NCBI RefSeq assembly: GCF_900104795.1 | Contig: NZ_FNTG01000004.1 | Location: forward strand, 171,117 to 235,116 | Reading direction: 5' to 3' | From: Burkholderia sp. WP9 | GTDB lineage: Bacteria; Pseudomonadota; Gammaproteobacteria; Burkholderiales; Burkholderiaceae | Length of the DNA stretch: 64,000 bases | Shown: positions 48,145 to 57,641 of the stretch, piece after piece | Numbering within the stretch: the stretch's first letter is position 1 | How the letters are laid out: each line of letters starts with the position of its first letter | The notes under the pieces: model-generated | The model's input: the letters and a program-made list of their open reading frames with translations, nothing else | Told to the model about the DNA's origin: nothing | Database searches by the model: none | Program-made: the position numbers and the translations under genes

Positions 48145-48747
48145 ATGGCGAAAGTACTCGTTCTCTACTATTCAATGTACGGTCATATCGAAACGATGGC
48201 CGACGCGGTTGCCGAGGGTGCGCGCACCGTGCCCGGCACCGAAGTGACGATCAAGCGCGTGCCTGAAACGATCCCGGCCGAACAGGCTGCGGCTCACGGC
48301 GCCAAACTCGACCAGAAGGCACCAGTGGCGACGCCCGACGAACTGGCCGATTACGACGCCATCATATTCGGCACGCCGACGCGCTTCGGCAATATGGCCG
48401 GGCAGATGCGCACGTTCCTCGACCAGACCGGCGGACTCTGGATGAAAGGCGCCCTTGTTGGCAAGATCGGCAGCGTTTTTGCGTCGACAGGGACCCAGCA
48501 CGGCGGCCAGGAAACCACCATCACGTCATTCCATAGCACCCTGCTGCATCAGGGCATGGTGATCGTGGGTGTACCGTATGCCTGTGCGGGTCTTACCAAC
48601 ATGAATGAAATTACCGGTGGCACCCCCTACGGCGCGACCACGCTGGCAGGCGCTGACGGCAGCCGGCAACCGTCGCAGAACGAACTGGAGATCGCGCGCT
48701 ATCAGGGCAAGCACGTCGCCGGACTCGCGGCGAAAATCGCTGGGTGA
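48145..48747 (+). CDS. wrbA: NAD(P)H:quinone oxidoreductase WrbA
   Basis: 200 aa from ATG 48145, with CAGGAGC upstream. Flavodoxin-like FMN enzyme reducing quinones by two electrons and protecting against redox cycling. Signatures: [20 protein letters not shown] (phosphate loop), [32 protein letters not shown] and [18 protein letters not shown]. Full length and intact. It probably ran in an operon with the pirin-like gene whose end remains upstream. Confidence 0.96.
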   Translation: MAKVLVLYYSMYGHIETMADAVAEGARTVPGTEVTIKRVPETIPAEQAAAHGAKLDQKAPVATPDELADYDAIIFGTPTRFGNMAGQMRTFLDQTGGLWMKGALVGKIGSVFASTGTQHGGQETTITSFHSTLLHQGMVIVGVPYACAGLTNMNEITGGTPYGATTLAGADGSRQPSQNELEIARYQGKHVAGLAAKIAG

Positions 48748-49295
48748 CTGATGGCATGAGGAGAGCGTCGATCCGACGCTCGCTTTTCCAAACTCGGGTA
48801 TATCTGCGCGTCGGTTTGTCCATTAAGGGACGCTTCGCAAGCTGAGCAGAAGAATCCGGCAATAAAGATGTAAGGGTTTTGGCGTATTCTCCACGACCTG
48901 GATAGTTTTCAGGATAGCCTGTTCCATGCTGGACAGAACACATGGCCGTTTTCACGATAGCCGGAACGATCTTTTGATCGACACCGGACTCATCGAGAGT
49001 GTTCGACTCCTCCACACGTCAAAATTTTTCGGCTGCACTGATCGGCCACTGGCGGTCGATCGAACGAGCAACGCATTCCAGAATGGCTCGATCACCTCCC
49101 GACATGCGAAAGGCCATGATGGCGTTATACACAGCGTGGCCCGATCGGGCCATGCATTATCGAGTGCTGCAAAAACGTGATGCCGGAATGCGGATCGTCC
49201 GCAGACCGTCCGTTCAGGGTCAATGCCCAGCACTCAAGCCGCCTGTCAGCTCATTCATCAAGCCAGAAGGCTCAACAGAGTCCGCCCGAATAACT
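48748..49295. other. Gene-free stretch upstream of the hopanoid genes
   Basis: About 550 bp with no recognised gene; it should contain the promoter for the hpnJ operon. No reliable promoter elements were selected. Confidence 0.35.
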
Positions 49296-50717
49296 ATGAA
49301 AACACTATTTTTGCAGGCGCCGTCGTATGACGGCTTCGATGGTGGCGCGGGTTCGCGCTATCAGGCCAGGCGTGAAGTCCGCTCGTTCTGGTATCCGACG
49401 TGGCTCGCGCAGCCCGCGGCACTCGTGCGCGACAGCCGCGTGCTCGACGCGCCCGCCGACGGTCTGTCCGTCGAGGCATCGCTCGACATCGCGCAGCATT
49501 ACGATCTGGTGGTGATCCACACCAGCACGCCGTCCTTTCCGACCGACGCGCTATTCGCCGAAGACCTGAAAAAGCGCAAGCCGTCGCTGCTGATCGGCAT
49601 GGTCGGCGCGAAGGTCGCGGTCGATCCGCACAATTCGCTGACCGCCAGCGAGGCCATCGATTTCGTGTGCCGCGAGGAATTCGACTTCACCTGCCAGGAA
49701 GTCGCCGAGGGCAAACCGTTCGCGCAGATCAAGGGGCTCAGCTACCGCAACAGCGACGGCTCGATCGAGCACAACGAAGCGCGCCCGATTCTCGAGAACA
49801 TGGACGAGCTGCCGTTCGTGGCGCCCGTGTACAAGCGCGATCTGAAGACCGACAACTACTTCATCGGCTATCTGAAGCATCCGTACGTGTCGATCTACAC
49901 GGGCCGCGGCTGCCGCTCGAAATGCACCTTCTGTCTGTGGCCGCAAACCGTGGGCGGGCATCGCTACCGCACGCGTTCGGTCGAGAACGTGCTGGCGGAA
50001 GTGAAGTGGATTCGCGACAACATGCCTGAAGTCAAGGAGATCATGTTCGACGACGACACCTTCACCGACTTCAAGCCGCGCGTCGAGGAAATCGCCCGCG
50101 GCCTCGGCAAACTCGGCGTGACGTGGTCGTGCAACGCGAAGGCGAACGTGCCGTACGCCACGCTGAGGATCATGAAGGAAAACGGCCTGCGCCTGTTGCT
50201 GGTCGGCTACGAATCCGGCGACGACCAGATCCTGCTGAACATCAAGAAGGGCTTGCGCACCGACATCGCGCGCCGTTTCAGCGACGATTGCCGCAGGCTC
50301 GGCATCAAGATTCACGGCACCTTCATTCTCGGTCTGCCGGGCGAAACGCAGGACACGATCCAGAAGACGATCGAGTACGCGAAGGAGATCAATCCGCACA
50401 CGATCCAGGTGTCGCTCGCCGCGCCGTATCCGGGCACGACGCTCTACAACCAGGCGGTCGAAAACGGCTGGCTCGAAGAGAACAAGGTCATCAATCTCGT
50501 GAGCAAGGAAGGCGTGCAGCTCGCGGCAATCGGCTATCCGCATCTGTCGCGCGACGAGATCTACCATCAGCTCGAAAACTTCTACAAGCGTTTCTATTTC
50601 CGCCCGTCGAAGATCTGGGAGATCCTGCGCGAGATGTTGACGAGCTGGGACATGATGAAACGGCGCCTGCGTGAAGGCGTCGAATTCTTCCGTTTCCTGC
50701 GTGCCCACCAGGCATGA
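49296..50717 (+). CDS. hpnJ: Hopanoid-associated B12-binding radical SAM protein HpnJ
   Basis: 473 aa. An N-terminal cobalamin-binding-like Rossmann domain (DLVVIHTSTPSFPTDALFAE) is followed by a radical SAM barrel with the cluster motif GRGCRSKCTFCLWPQ (C-x3-C-x2-C) at about 208-222, then DDDTFTDFKPRVEEIARGLG and GTFILGLPGETQDTIQ. HpnJ converts the sugar-bearing side chain of hopanoids toward the cyclitol ether of composite hopanoids. The next gene, hpnI, starts 27 bp downstream and makes the glucosamine-bearing precursor. Hopanoids stiffen the outer membrane of Burkholderia. No lesion. Confidence 0.9.
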   Translation: MKTLFLQAPSYDGFDGGAGSRYQARREVRSFWYPTWLAQPAALVRDSRVLDAPADGLSVEASLDIAQHYDLVVIHTSTPSFPTDALFAEDLKKRKPSLLIGMVGAKVAVDPHNSLTASEAIDFVCREEFDFTCQEVAEGKPFAQIKGLSYRNSDGSIEHNEARPILENMDELPFVAPVYKRDLKTDNYFIGYLKHPYVSIYTGRGCRSKCTFCLWPQTVGGHRYRTRSVENVLAEVKWIRDNMPEVKEIMFDDDTFTDFKPRVEEIARGLGKLGVTWSCNAKANVPYATLRIMKENGLRLLLVGYESGDDQILLNIKKGLRTDIARRFSDDCRRLGIKIHGTFILGLPGETQDTIQKTIEYAKEINPHTIQVSLAAPYPGTTLYNQAVENGWLEENKVINLVSKEGVQLAAIGYPHLSRDEIYHQLENFYKRFYFRPSKIWEILREMLTSWDMMKRRLREGVEFFRFLRAHQA

Positions 50718-50744
50718 GCGCCACTTATCTGCGTCGGGCAATCC

Positions 50745-52007
50745 GTGCGAGGCGCCGACGTGAAGCGCCTTGAGTGGATCATGTTGCCGGCCGGTCTGCT
50801 GCTCGTGACCGGGCTGGTCGCAGTCGAAGGTCCGATGCGTGCGGCCCATCTGCTGCGCCTCGCGCTGCTCGGTATCTCGGCTTCGGCGGCCGTAGGCGGC
50901 ATCAGCTATACGTTGCTGGCAAGCGTATTGATTTCGCGTTTTTTTGCGCGCCCGACTGTAGTTGCCTCCAGCTATCCGCCCGTAACGGTCGTCAAGCCGC
51001 TGCACGGTAACGAGTGGAACCTGCTCAGTAACCTGTCGAGCTTCTGCCAGCAGGATTACCCGGGTGACGTGCAATATCTGTTCGGTGTGCATGATGCGGC
51101 TGACCCTGCGTTGAAGACGGTCGACGAGCTGCGCACGCTGTACCCTGAAGCGCACATCACGGTGGTAGCGGATGCCCGCCTGTACGGGCCGAACAGGAAG
51201 ATCAGTAACATCGTGAACATGCTGCCGCAGGCGGCCCATGATGTGATGATCTTCGCGGACAGCGATGTCAGTGTGAGCCCGGACTATTTGCGCAGCGTCG
51301 TAGGCGAATTGCAGAAGCCGGGCGTGGGCCTCGTGACCTGCATCTATCGCGGAAACGCCGCTCCGGGGTTCTGGCCCCGCCTGGCCGTCAATGCGATCAA
51401 CTATCAGTTTGTTCCCGGCGTGGTGACCGGCCTGACGATGGGTCTGGCGAAACCCTGTATGGGACCGACGATCGCAATGCGCCGCGCAACGGTTGACAAG
51501 ATCGGCGGTTTCGAACAGTTTGCCCATCACCTCGCCGAGGACCATGCGATCGGGCAAGCTGTGCGCATGGCCGGCGAACGCGTTGTGGTTCCACCGTTCT
51601 CCATTTCCCATGCCTGTGTTGAAACGAGTTTCACGAGGCTGGTCTCGCACGAATTGCGCTGGAGCCGCACGATCCGCTCCATCGATCCGGCAGGCCATCT
51701 GGGCTCTGCGCTGATGCATCCGTTCCCGTTCGCCACGCTGGCCATCGTACTGTCGGGAGCCGCAAGCTGGTCGTGGTCGCTTGCCGCGATCGCCCTGCTG
51801 GCGCGCCTCTGGCTGAAGCTTCGCGCGGACAAGGCGTTGTGCCACGCCGATCGCGGGCCGTGGCTGCTGCCGATATGGGATATTGCGCTGTTCCTGGTAT
51901 TCCTCGCGAGCTACAGTTCGACCCGGGTTACCTGGCGCGGCTTCACTTTTTACGTGGACCGGAACGGCATGCTACGTTCATCCGAACGCGGATCGGAGCC
52001 CGGTTAG
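50745..52007 (+). CDS. hpnI: Hopanoid glycosyltransferase HpnI (GT family 2)
   Basis: 420 aa from GTG 50745 (a GTG at 50760 is also possible). It has two N-terminal TM segments (about 12-30 and 40-62), then a ceramide-glucosyltransferase-like GT2 domain: PPVTVVKPLHGNEWNL, the metal-binding MIFADSDVSVSPDYL, and the HELRWSRTIR acceptor motif (Q/R-x2-RW). C-terminal TM segments start near PFPFATLAIVLSGAASW. HpnI adds N-acetylglucosamine to bacteriohopanetetrol. Neighbours hpnJ and the flippase-like gene complete a hopanoid-modification operon, although hpnK, the usual deacetylase, is not here. Confidence 0.9.
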   Translation: MRGADVKRLEWIMLPAGLLLVTGLVAVEGPMRAAHLLRLALLGISASAAVGGISYTLLASVLISRFFARPTVVASSYPPVTVVKPLHGNEWNLLSNLSSFCQQDYPGDVQYLFGVHDAADPALKTVDELRTLYPEAHITVVADARLYGPNRKISNIVNMLPQAAHDVMIFADSDVSVSPDYLRSVVGELQKPGVGLVTCIYRGNAAPGFWPRLAVNAINYQFVPGVVTGLTMGLAKPCMGPTIAMRRATVDKIGGFEQFAHHLAEDHAIGQAVRMAGERVVVPPFSISHACVETSFTRLVSHELRWSRTIRSIDPAGHLGSALMHPFPFATLAIVLSGAASWSWSLAAIALLARLWLKLRADKALCHADRGPWLLPIWDIALFLVFLASYSSTRVTWRGFTFYVDRNGMLRSSERGSEPG

Positions 52008-52252
52008 ATCGGATGGGTGCGTCGGGCGCTATCTGTCGTCCGAATGTCCGCGTCACGAGCGTGGCCAGCGTCCCAAGATCGCCGCACGCAGCCTGCCGCA
52101 GCCGGGGAAGGCGAGCCTTGAGCGCATCCTTCAGACGTTGTCCGGGATTAATCACGCGTCGTGCGAGTGCGCGAACACAAGACCATTCGTCGGGCATGGT
52201 CGGTGCCGAGCCGCTGCACCCGGCTCCTATCCGAACCGCAACCGGTTATTGG

Positions 52253-53485
52253 ATGTCGCTCACTACGACTGGCATCATCACGCTGAGAAAGCTGGTACGA
52301 TCGCGACCGCCGGCCGTGCTATGCAGCGTCGCATTGTCTCGCATCGCCCTCACACAGGTAATGACGCTGCTGGAACGATCCCTGTATCCGCATGCATATT
52401 CTTCCGCCTACGTCAGCGCAGAGCAACCTGCGAACACCAGGCCCCGTTGCCCCCCGGCCAGTTCTGGGGCGGCTCTTTTGAGCAGCCATCGCAAACGTAA
52501 CGCAGCGACGATGCTGGCTGTGCTTGGCGTCGGACTGGCCGTGGGCGCGCCTTTCATACTGGGCTCCCACCAGTCGCTTGCCGGGCTGCGGACCGTCCCG
52601 GTGCACATGTTCCTGGTGTTGGCGGCAAGCGCCGCTGCGAGCGCGCTGGGTAAGGCTGGCAAGCAGTACCTGATGCAAGCGACGCTGGGCTTGCGTCTTT
52701 CTTTCATGCGCACGTATGGAATCGCCCTGGTGACCGACTCTGCCTTTCTCGTCTCGCCTCTGGGTGCAGCAGGCTATGGCGTCAATATCGGGTTGCTGCA
52801 GCGCGCTGGAGCCTCGTGGGCGACTGCCACGACGGTCGTCGGTGCCGACCAGGCGCTCGACCTGGCTTTCTTGACGGTGGCGGTGCCGATCGCGATTGCG
52901 TTCGCTGTCGGTCCGCTAGCTCAGGTTGTTCCGAGGGCAAACGTATCTATGGTCGTCGGGATGCTGGCAGGTGTCGCGATCCTTATAGGCACGCTATGGG
53001 CGTGCCGCCGGAAAGTCGCGAGCGCGCTGGATGCCTCATGCGGCCGCATTCAATGGCTCGGGACACAGCGAGTCCGGTGGGACAAGTTCCGCCAGAGTGT
53101 GCGCCAGCAAGCGGCGCTGCTCATGACGGGGCCTCGCCATCGGTTTGCCGGCTTGCTGGTGTTCACTACGCTGCAATGGCTGCCTCGCTATGGCGCCCTT
53201 TGGTTCGTGCTGCTCGAACTCGGCTACCTGTTGCCACCCGGATTCGTTCTGGCGGTGCAGGCTGTGGTTCTGCATGCGGCGCTTTGGACAGGGATACCGG
53301 CCGGCGGGGCCGCCGGCGACCTGGCGCTTGCGGCAGCATTTGCAAACTGGGTTCCGCAAGATGCTATGGCGACGGCTCTGGTCCTTTGGCGCTTCGCGAC
53401 GCTCTATTTCCCGCTGATGCTCGGTGCTGCGGCCTTCTTTGCTCTTGCGTCGCTGCGAGCCTCGGTAAAGCCGGCTGCGGAATAA
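52253..53485 (+). CDS. Flippase-like membrane protein (UPF0104/LPG-synthase TM family)
   Basis: Up to 410 aa from ATG 52253; the first 80 residues are poorly conserved in feel, and the membrane domain starts near MLAVLGVGLAVGAPFILGS (52511), which could be the real start. It has eight or so TM helices: VHMFLVLAASAAASALGKAG, TYGIALVTDSAFLVSPLGAA (the PLGAAGYG loop), DQALDLAFLTVAVPIAIAFA and VLAVQAVVLHAALWTGIPAG (a PAG-type family signature). The family includes membrane parts of LPG synthase and AglD and is associated with lipid-linked exports. Behind hpnI it probably moves a hopanoid intermediate (inference). Confidence 0.7.
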   Translation: MSLTTTGIITLRKLVRSRPPAVLCSVALSRIALTQVMTLLERSLYPHAYSSAYVSAEQPANTRPRCPPASSGAALLSSHRKRNAATMLAVLGVGLAVGAPFILGSHQSLAGLRTVPVHMFLVLAASAAASALGKAGKQYLMQATLGLRLSFMRTYGIALVTDSAFLVSPLGAAGYGVNIGLLQRAGASWATATTVVGADQALDLAFLTVAVPIAIAFAVGPLAQVVPRANVSMVVGMLAGVAILIGTLWACRRKVASALDASCGRIQWLGTQRVRWDKFRQSVRQQAALLMTGPRHRFAGLLVFTTLQWLPRYGALWFVLLELGYLLPPGFVLAVQAVVLHAALWTGIPAGGAAGDLALAAAFANWVPQDAMATALVLWRFATLYFPLMLGAAAFFALASLRASVKPAAE

Positions 53486-53544
53486 GGACCTCGGGAATCA
53501 TCAGAGCATGCTGTCGCGCGTCTTTCTGATCTGTACCGGAAACG

Positions 53545-54133
53545 ATGCGCGATCAGCATGATCGCTCCGCACTGGCGGACGGAAAGCAACTGCTGCATAA
53601 CCTGCAACAGGCGGTGATCCCAGCCCGGGCGGACGAAATTTGCGCCTTACGGCGGATCTGTCGACGATGCTATCGCTGGGCGGCGCTAAAGGACTACCGA
53701 CAACGCAAAGTCGACACCGTGTCTGGCACCGTCAGCGTCCGCAGCCCACGCATTGTGTCGTGCGCCTGTGAGCCGCCCTGGTATCTGGAAACAGCGTTCT
53801 GCACTGTTGCCGATCATACCGGAGCGCGCAACGCCGATCCTTGACTGGTTTCACATCCCGATGCGGGTGCGGTATCCCGAACAGATCGTCAGGGGTCTGC
53901 TGCCACGGTCCGAGGCCGAGCAGTACACGAAGAAAGCGCTGCAAACTTACGTGAATAAATTGCGCAGATGCTTCTGGCAGGCGAACGCTGCAAAAGCGGA
54001 GCAACGGATGCGACAGATCTCGCTGCTCTGTCGGATCATCGTGCCACAGACGCCGCGATACGCGCGGAGCCTTGAGCAACTCGACTATCGGCTCGGCGAT
54101 TTGTCCGCTTACCGGGTGTTAGCGGCGGTGTAA
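53545..54133 (+). pseudogene. ISKra4-family transposase remnant
   Basis: Two pieces in different frames: N-terminal RRCYRWAALKDYRQRKVDTV and SGTVSVRSPRIVSCACEPP, then, after an internal loss, PILDWFHIPMRVRYPEQIVR and RCFWQANAAKAEQRMRQISL, ending YRLGDLSAYRVLAAV. The pattern, especially the ILDWFHI motif, is that of ISKra4 transposases, which are normally over 400 aa. This is a deletion remnant. Confidence 0.75.
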
Positions 54134-54220
54134 AAGCGTCACTAGATGGCGGCGCAAGGTTGAGTAAAGGCGTCAACAACAGGGGGGCGGTTATGGTCCG
54201 CTGTTGTATTAGACATCTGG

Positions 54221-54775
54221 TCAAAAGTTGTACTGCAGATAGACCTGGCTGAAGTTAATGCCGGGATTCGGATACCGGAGACCGGCATTAGACAGATGCT
54301 GGAAACGGAAACCTGCCTGGTAGTTCTGGTGCGCGCCGAACTGCGCCCCGATACCCACCATATCCGCAAACTGGAAAGACGACGACACGGTCCGGTCTTC
54401 GGTCTCGCGCACGTGCGAAAGTATCCTCACCCCGACGCCGGCTTCGACGTATGGACGGAACCATCCCGAGCTTCTGACGAAGCGGAACACCGGTGTGAGA
54501 CCAAACTCCCAGATGTCCGGATGAGCAGCATGGTCTTCCTGTATGTCCCAGTAGGCGACATGGGCCTCACCGACCACTGTGAAATGGTATCCGCCGAGTT
54601 CCCACCACGTCAGGCCAGGAGCCCAGACGACGCCAAGGTCTGCCTTTTTTACGTCGTGGTCCGCGACACCGCCTGCAAGCTGTAAGCTGAACGGAGCGGC
54701 GTGTGCGCTTGCCGATGTGATCGTTAAGGCGCCGAGGACGACGGCGTGAAGCATTCTATTTGACCGGTCTTTCAT
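54221..54775 (-). CDS. pagL: Lipid A 3-O-deacylase PagL
   Basis: 184 aa outer-membrane beta-barrel with signal peptide (MLHAVVLGALTITSASAHA, cut near residue 26). It removes the 3-linked acyl chain from lipid A, lowering innate recognition and changing permeability. Catalytic residues are visible: His and Ser in GFRFQHLSNAGLR (H-x-S), with Glu earlier. The C-terminus NPGINFSQVYLQYNF ends in an aromatic residue as porin-like barrels do. Alternating short beta strands fill the middle. Together with the hopanoid genes it suggests a set for outer-membrane remodelling. Confidence 0.9.
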   Translation of the reverse strand: MKDRSNRMLHAVVLGALTITSASAHAAPFSLQLAGGVADHDVKKADLGVVWAPGLTWWELGGYHFTVVGEAHVAYWDIQEDHAAHPDIWEFGLTPVFRFVRSSGWFRPYVEAGVGVRILSHVRETEDRTVSSSFQFADMVGIGAQFGAHQNYQAGFRFQHLSNAGLRYPNPGINFSQVYLQYNF

Positions 54776-54832
54776 TTCTGTATAAGCCCCAGTTGTGTCG
54801 GCGGGGTTGGGTGAGTTGCCTTGAATGTGTCG

Positions 54833-55255
<423 letters not shown>

Positions 55256-55317
55256 TTAGGGGACACTCCAGCAAAACTGTCGGCCTGCGATCGGGTGGGC
55301 ATGAAACGGTAGACGCG

Positions 55318-55869
55318 TCATGTGTCATCGTCATCGACGGCGAAGGCCGGATGTGTAGGGTCATTGAGCAGCCTTCCATCCGGAGACAACGCGTCAGGAA
55401 GGATCATTTCGTCGGCATTGGCCGCACGGGGACGCGAAGATGGCATGAACACGGGTGAGCCCGTAGCGATTGCGCGCCCGCTGAGCGCGCACGTCCCGTG
55501 GTGCGGGGCTTGTCGCAGGCGCCATGTCGGCTCTGCATAACAGCATCGCCGCGGATCGCGCCATGATACGACGATGACGTCTTGAGCGACCCGGTCAAGA
55601 ACAGCGACTAGATGGCTTCTGTTATGAGGCATCTCTCCGGACTGACGCTCTGTGTCGCGCGACGGTGCGATCCGGCGTACGCACTGGGGCTCCTGAGCCG
55701 ATGGGTGGCGCGTTGGCGTTCCGGATAGCAGCAGGTCCACGATGCCCGACCATATTTCTCGCTGCCGTTGTCTCGTGATCATGATGTGGCGTTCTCCGTA
55801 CTCTAGCGCCAGCCTGCGCACCGCATTGTCGAAGTGAGACGACCAGGCGAAGATCTTCCTCAAATGCAC
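55318..55869 (-). CDS. DUF3331 domain protein
   Basis: Up to 183 aa; the start may rather be ATG 55782 (MITRQRQREIWSGIVDLLLS), which has ACGGAG upstream. The C-terminal DUF3331 domain reads LVAVLDRVAQDVIVVSWRDP and CYAEPTWRLRQ, then the CALSGRAIATGSPVFMPSSR motif with ADEMIL after it. The family is nearly restricted to Burkholderiaceae and uncharacterised; the C-x-L-S-G knuckle hints at metal binding or a fold role. Intact. Confidence 0.8.
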   Translation of the reverse strand: MHLRKIFAWSSHFDNAVRRLALEYGERHIMITRQRQREIWSGIVDLLLSGTPTRHPSAQEPQCVRRIAPSRDTERQSGEMPHNRSHLVAVLDRVAQDVIVVSWRDPRRCCYAEPTWRLRQAPHHGTCALSGRAIATGSPVFMPSSRPRAANADEMILPDALSPDGRLLNDPTHPAFAVDDDDT

Positions 55870-56831
55870 ACGGTCACATTCATCATGCGCTCACTTGCAG
55901 AGGATTTATAGTCTTACCGTGATACATCTGTCAATCATCGATGATCAGCCTCGCCATGTTCCGCATATGCACTGCGACCGTGTTTACAACCTGTAAAAAA
56001 TAATCAGACTGAAAGCCAACCGGACATTGGGACAGGCGGACCTGAGATGTTTGCTGACCACGAATCAATCGCATCCTGGCCGTTGCCTGATGACAATGCG
56101 CGCTGCATGTCAACGAACGTTGATTGCGCAACGATCCTGATGGATAAAAAAAGGCCCGCGTGGGGCCGACCATGGAACGTCTTCGAGGGCGAGGAGAATG
56201 TAAATTCCCATGCCCGCTTTCGCGGAAAAGTGGCGGAATAGATATGAGAATATAGCTGTACGTGAGTAATCAGGAATCCGTATATTGTTAGATGAAAAAA
56301 CGGTGCCCGCGCAACGCCTTCGGCCATAGATTCATAAAAAATTCTTGTGCAATCCGGAAACCGTGCCCTATGATGAATCGCAGACGAACTGTCCTCACTA
56401 ACCAGATGGCGACTATACCTGACCGGGGTGCGCTGAGGACTCTGACAAAACCGTACGTTAGCCGCACTGTACAACTAATGAAATAAACGGCTTATGGCTT
56501 GCTCGATACGATATCAAGGGTGCGATTCCTGTATAGGCGTTCATCCTTTTCCAGGGCGGCTTTACGGGCCGCTGGCGTACGAAAAAACCGAATCCTGAGT
56601 GCAGCCCTGAAAGGGACGTTTCGGCATAATCTATTCCAGTCCGAGGCGAGTCTTCTTCGCGGACCGTTTGCGGTACAGTGCGGGTGTTTAACGAACGGTT
56701 AGAGATGAGTGAATCGTTAGATCATATGGATACCTAAGCACAGAGACCAAAAAGCATTTCTGTGTGGGCATCTTCGAGGCGGTTAAGCATGCTCGCGGTG
56801 CCGCCAGCTTTCGAGTCAACAGGAAACTTTA
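55870..56831. other. Long AT-richer intergenic region before the gluconate dehydrogenase operon
   Basis: No protein gene was recognised over about 960 bp. It contains a terminator and hairpin on the minus strand (56145-56235), described separately as an RNA candidate, and must contain the promoter of the operon that starts at 56832. Confidence 0.5.
56145..56235 (-). ncRNA. Candidate intergenic small RNA with terminator
   Basis: On the minus strand a CCGC-GAAA-GCGG stem with a GNRA tetraloop (56214-56225) is followed about 47 nt later by a rho-independent terminator: GGCCC at 56163-56167 and GGGCC at 56153-56157 with a five-base loop, then seven T (56152-56146). No coding sequence leads into this terminator. 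A short AT-rich promoter-like stretch lies around 56240-56290. A small RNA or riboregulator is possible. Confidence 0.35.
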
Positions 56832-57572
56832 ATGTCCACAGAAAAACCGCCAACCCAGCGACCGCCAACCCAGCGGCGAGCTTTCTTGCGCAAGACGCTG
56901 GCAATCGTGCCTGCAGTCTCGCTAACGAGCGGCGCCGCGACGATGGCGATGTCGAATCAGGGGCACGCAGCCGATGCGCCGAAGCAGGAAGTACCTTACG
57001 AACCGCGTTACTTTCATCCGGCCGAATGGGCGTTCATCAACGCGGCGGTCGATCGTCTGATTCCGTCAAACGATGACGGCCCCGGCGCAGTGGAGCTGGG
57101 CGTGCCCGAATTCATCGACCGCCAGATGGAGGCGCCCTACGGCCGAGGTGCGTTCTGGTACATGCGCGGTCCTTTCAAAACGGACGGCGAGCCGACGCTC
57201 GGCTACCAGTTGCGCCTGACGCCGAGAGAACTCTACCGTGCCGCGATTACGGCGGTCGACGGCTGGTGCCGCAAGACGCATGGCAAAACGTTCGCCGCCC
57301 TCGACGCGCCGACACGCGACGCGGTGCTTCGTCAGCTCGAGGCCGGCAAAGCAGAACTGGAGACGGTCCCTGCGGCCATCTTTTTCACAACGCTACTCGC
57401 GAACACCAAGGAAGGTTACTTTGCCGATCCCATTTATGGCGGTAACAGGCACATGGGTAGCTGGAAGATGATCGGCTTTCCCGGTGCTCGCGCCGACTTC
57501 ATGGACTGGGTCGACCAGCCCGGCAAGACCTATCCACTCGGTCCCGTTTCCATCTCCGGCGAAAAAGCGTAA
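56832..57572 (+). CDS. Gluconate 2-dehydrogenase-type gamma (small) subunit
   Basis: 246 aa with a twin-arginine signal (RRAFLRKTLAIVPAVSL, cleavage after about residue 47, HAADAPKQ). Small subunit of three-part membrane-bound sugar-acid dehydrogenases; its Tat signal carries the folded FAD subunit across the membrane. Signatures are FHPAEWAFINAAVDRLIPSN, VPEFIDRQMEAPYGRG and YFADPIYGGNRHMGSWKMIG. It is the first gene of an operon: the FAD subunit starts 70 bp later, then the cytochrome subunit. Confidence 0.92.
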   Translation: MSTEKPPTQRPPTQRRAFLRKTLAIVPAVSLTSGAATMAMSNQGHAADAPKQEVPYEPRYFHPAEWAFINAAVDRLIPSNDDGPGAVELGVPEFIDRQMEAPYGRGAFWYMRGPFKTDGEPTLGYQLRLTPRELYRAAITAVDGWCRKTHGKTFAALDAPTRDAVLRQLEAGKAELETVPAAIFFTTLLANTKEGYFADPIYGGNRHMGSWKMIGFPGARADFMDWVDQPGKTYPLGPVSISGEKA

Positions 57573-57641
57573 GCCGCTGTGGGCGGGCACAAGTGCCCAG
57601 GCGAACGTGCCAGCAGACCACGTAGCATCCGAAGGAATTAC

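Noticed and set aside
49551..51845. A 764-codon open frame on the minus strand opposite hpnJ and hpnI
   Set aside because: Antisense shadow with repetitive Arg/Asp/Val composition; both plus-strand genes are recognised enzymes.
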